Assembly: GCA_946902985.2 (NCBI GenBank)
Contig: OX336390.1
Span: 525,902,861 to 525,966,860 of the forward strand
Reading direction: 5' to 3'
Length of the DNA: 64,000 nt
DNA from: Meconema thalassinum
Taxonomy: Eukaryota; Arthropoda; Insecta; Orthoptera; Tettigoniidae
The translations under genes were made by a program, and so were the position numbers. The notes under the pieces were generated by a model, which was not told the origin of the DNA, did no database searches, and saw only the letters and a program-made list of their open reading frames with translations. Below, in pieces: positions 63,554-64,000 of this stretch. Each line of letters opens with the position of its first letter. The stretch's first letter is position 1.

Positions 63554-64000
63554 AGGGAATGGAGAGAGTCATCCAAAATATCAAGTGGACTGTGTTACCC
63601 GCAGGGTTCCAAAGGGTAAGTACTGCCACCGTAAATTGGATTATTTTGGGACAAAATTAGAATATTTTCCGTCCCCATGATAAAATTTAACCAGCAAATA
63701 TAATCTGGAAGTGACACAGGAGTGTAGTGTTACAAGCTCGAGGCTGTGGGAGAATCCGATCACGTGATATCTTGCACAATGGACACTTCTAGAAGGCTAT
63801 ATTTGGCATAGCAACAGCGAGTTTGTAAATTAATATTATAAATATTGTTATAAATTATGCTATTGGATTCCAGCCCAGAGCCAATGAGAAGAGGTCTTAT
63901 TGAAGACGGGATCAACTTTAATTACACAATATGATGAAATTGAGCATTTAGGCCCTTAGAAGAAGATTTTCTTATTTGGTAATGAAGAGAATATTAAAAT
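63554..64000. other. No recognised feature
   Basis: AT-rich sequence to the window edge. Nothing identified. Confidence 0.5.

Overview
This window looks like intergenic DNA from a large, repeat-rich arthropod genome. An insect is most likely and an orthopteran-type genome is a reasonable guess, but that is inference. The support is the mix of RTE- and CR1/Jockey-like LINEs, Penelope-like, Gypsy, mariner, hAT, pogo, piggyBac and Helitron-type elements, several tRNA-derived SINE families, and many ATT/AAT/CA microsatellites. I found no intact host gene, no rRNA, no convincing functional tRNA, no CRISPR array and no bacterial operon. The only gene-like host candidate is a short THAP zinc-finger fragment near 36.4 kb.

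Layout. 0-4.5 kb holds an RTE reverse-transcriptase fragment, a Tc1/mariner-type element with ~185-bp inverted ends, a pair of inverted coding-like blocks outside it, and a LINE 3' fragment. 4.6-9.95 kb is a CR1/Jockey-type LINE (endonuclease, RT, AAATT tail) split by a 2.1-kb Helentron-like element. 10-24 kb carries SINEs, a palindromic mariner with a hAT inside it (12.45-14.08 kb), a 5'-truncated RTE LINE (18.8-19.7 kb), a piggyBac-like MITE containing a 28-bp minisatellite (22.35-23.14 kb) and another LINE fragment. 25-32 kb is a minus-strand Helitron-like element made of ~630-bp tandem blocks, interrupted by a 2.5-kb LTR-type insertion whose two 269-bp arms are inverted and which has a CAAG target duplication.

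32.6-35.6 kb is a nearly complete Penelope-like element with RT, a GIY-YIG nuclease and hammerhead-ribozyme motifs. It sits inside a SINE with a 14-bp target duplication. 37.8-42.2 kb is a second Helentron-like copy containing a further Helentron-like element, two SINEs and a hAT MITE. 42-51 kb is SINEs, LINE scraps and microsatellites. 51.7-53.7 kb is a hAT element with a perfect 8-bp target duplication, itself containing a pogo-type relic. 55.4-62.2 kb is a full-length minus-strand Gypsy element with two ~810-bp LTRs and a broken gag-pol. 62-64 kb holds a Helitron end and a SINE with a 19-bp target duplication.

The coding sequences do not form a pathway. They are mobile-element machinery in various stages of decay, and the nesting gives a relative order of insertions. 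The best leads are the hammerhead-bearing Penelope ends, the two Helentron-like copies sharing a tRNA-like module, the inverted-arm LTR insertion, the palindromic mariner, and the matched end changes in the two Gypsy LTRs. Family names rest on motif recognition by eye; no database search was possible.
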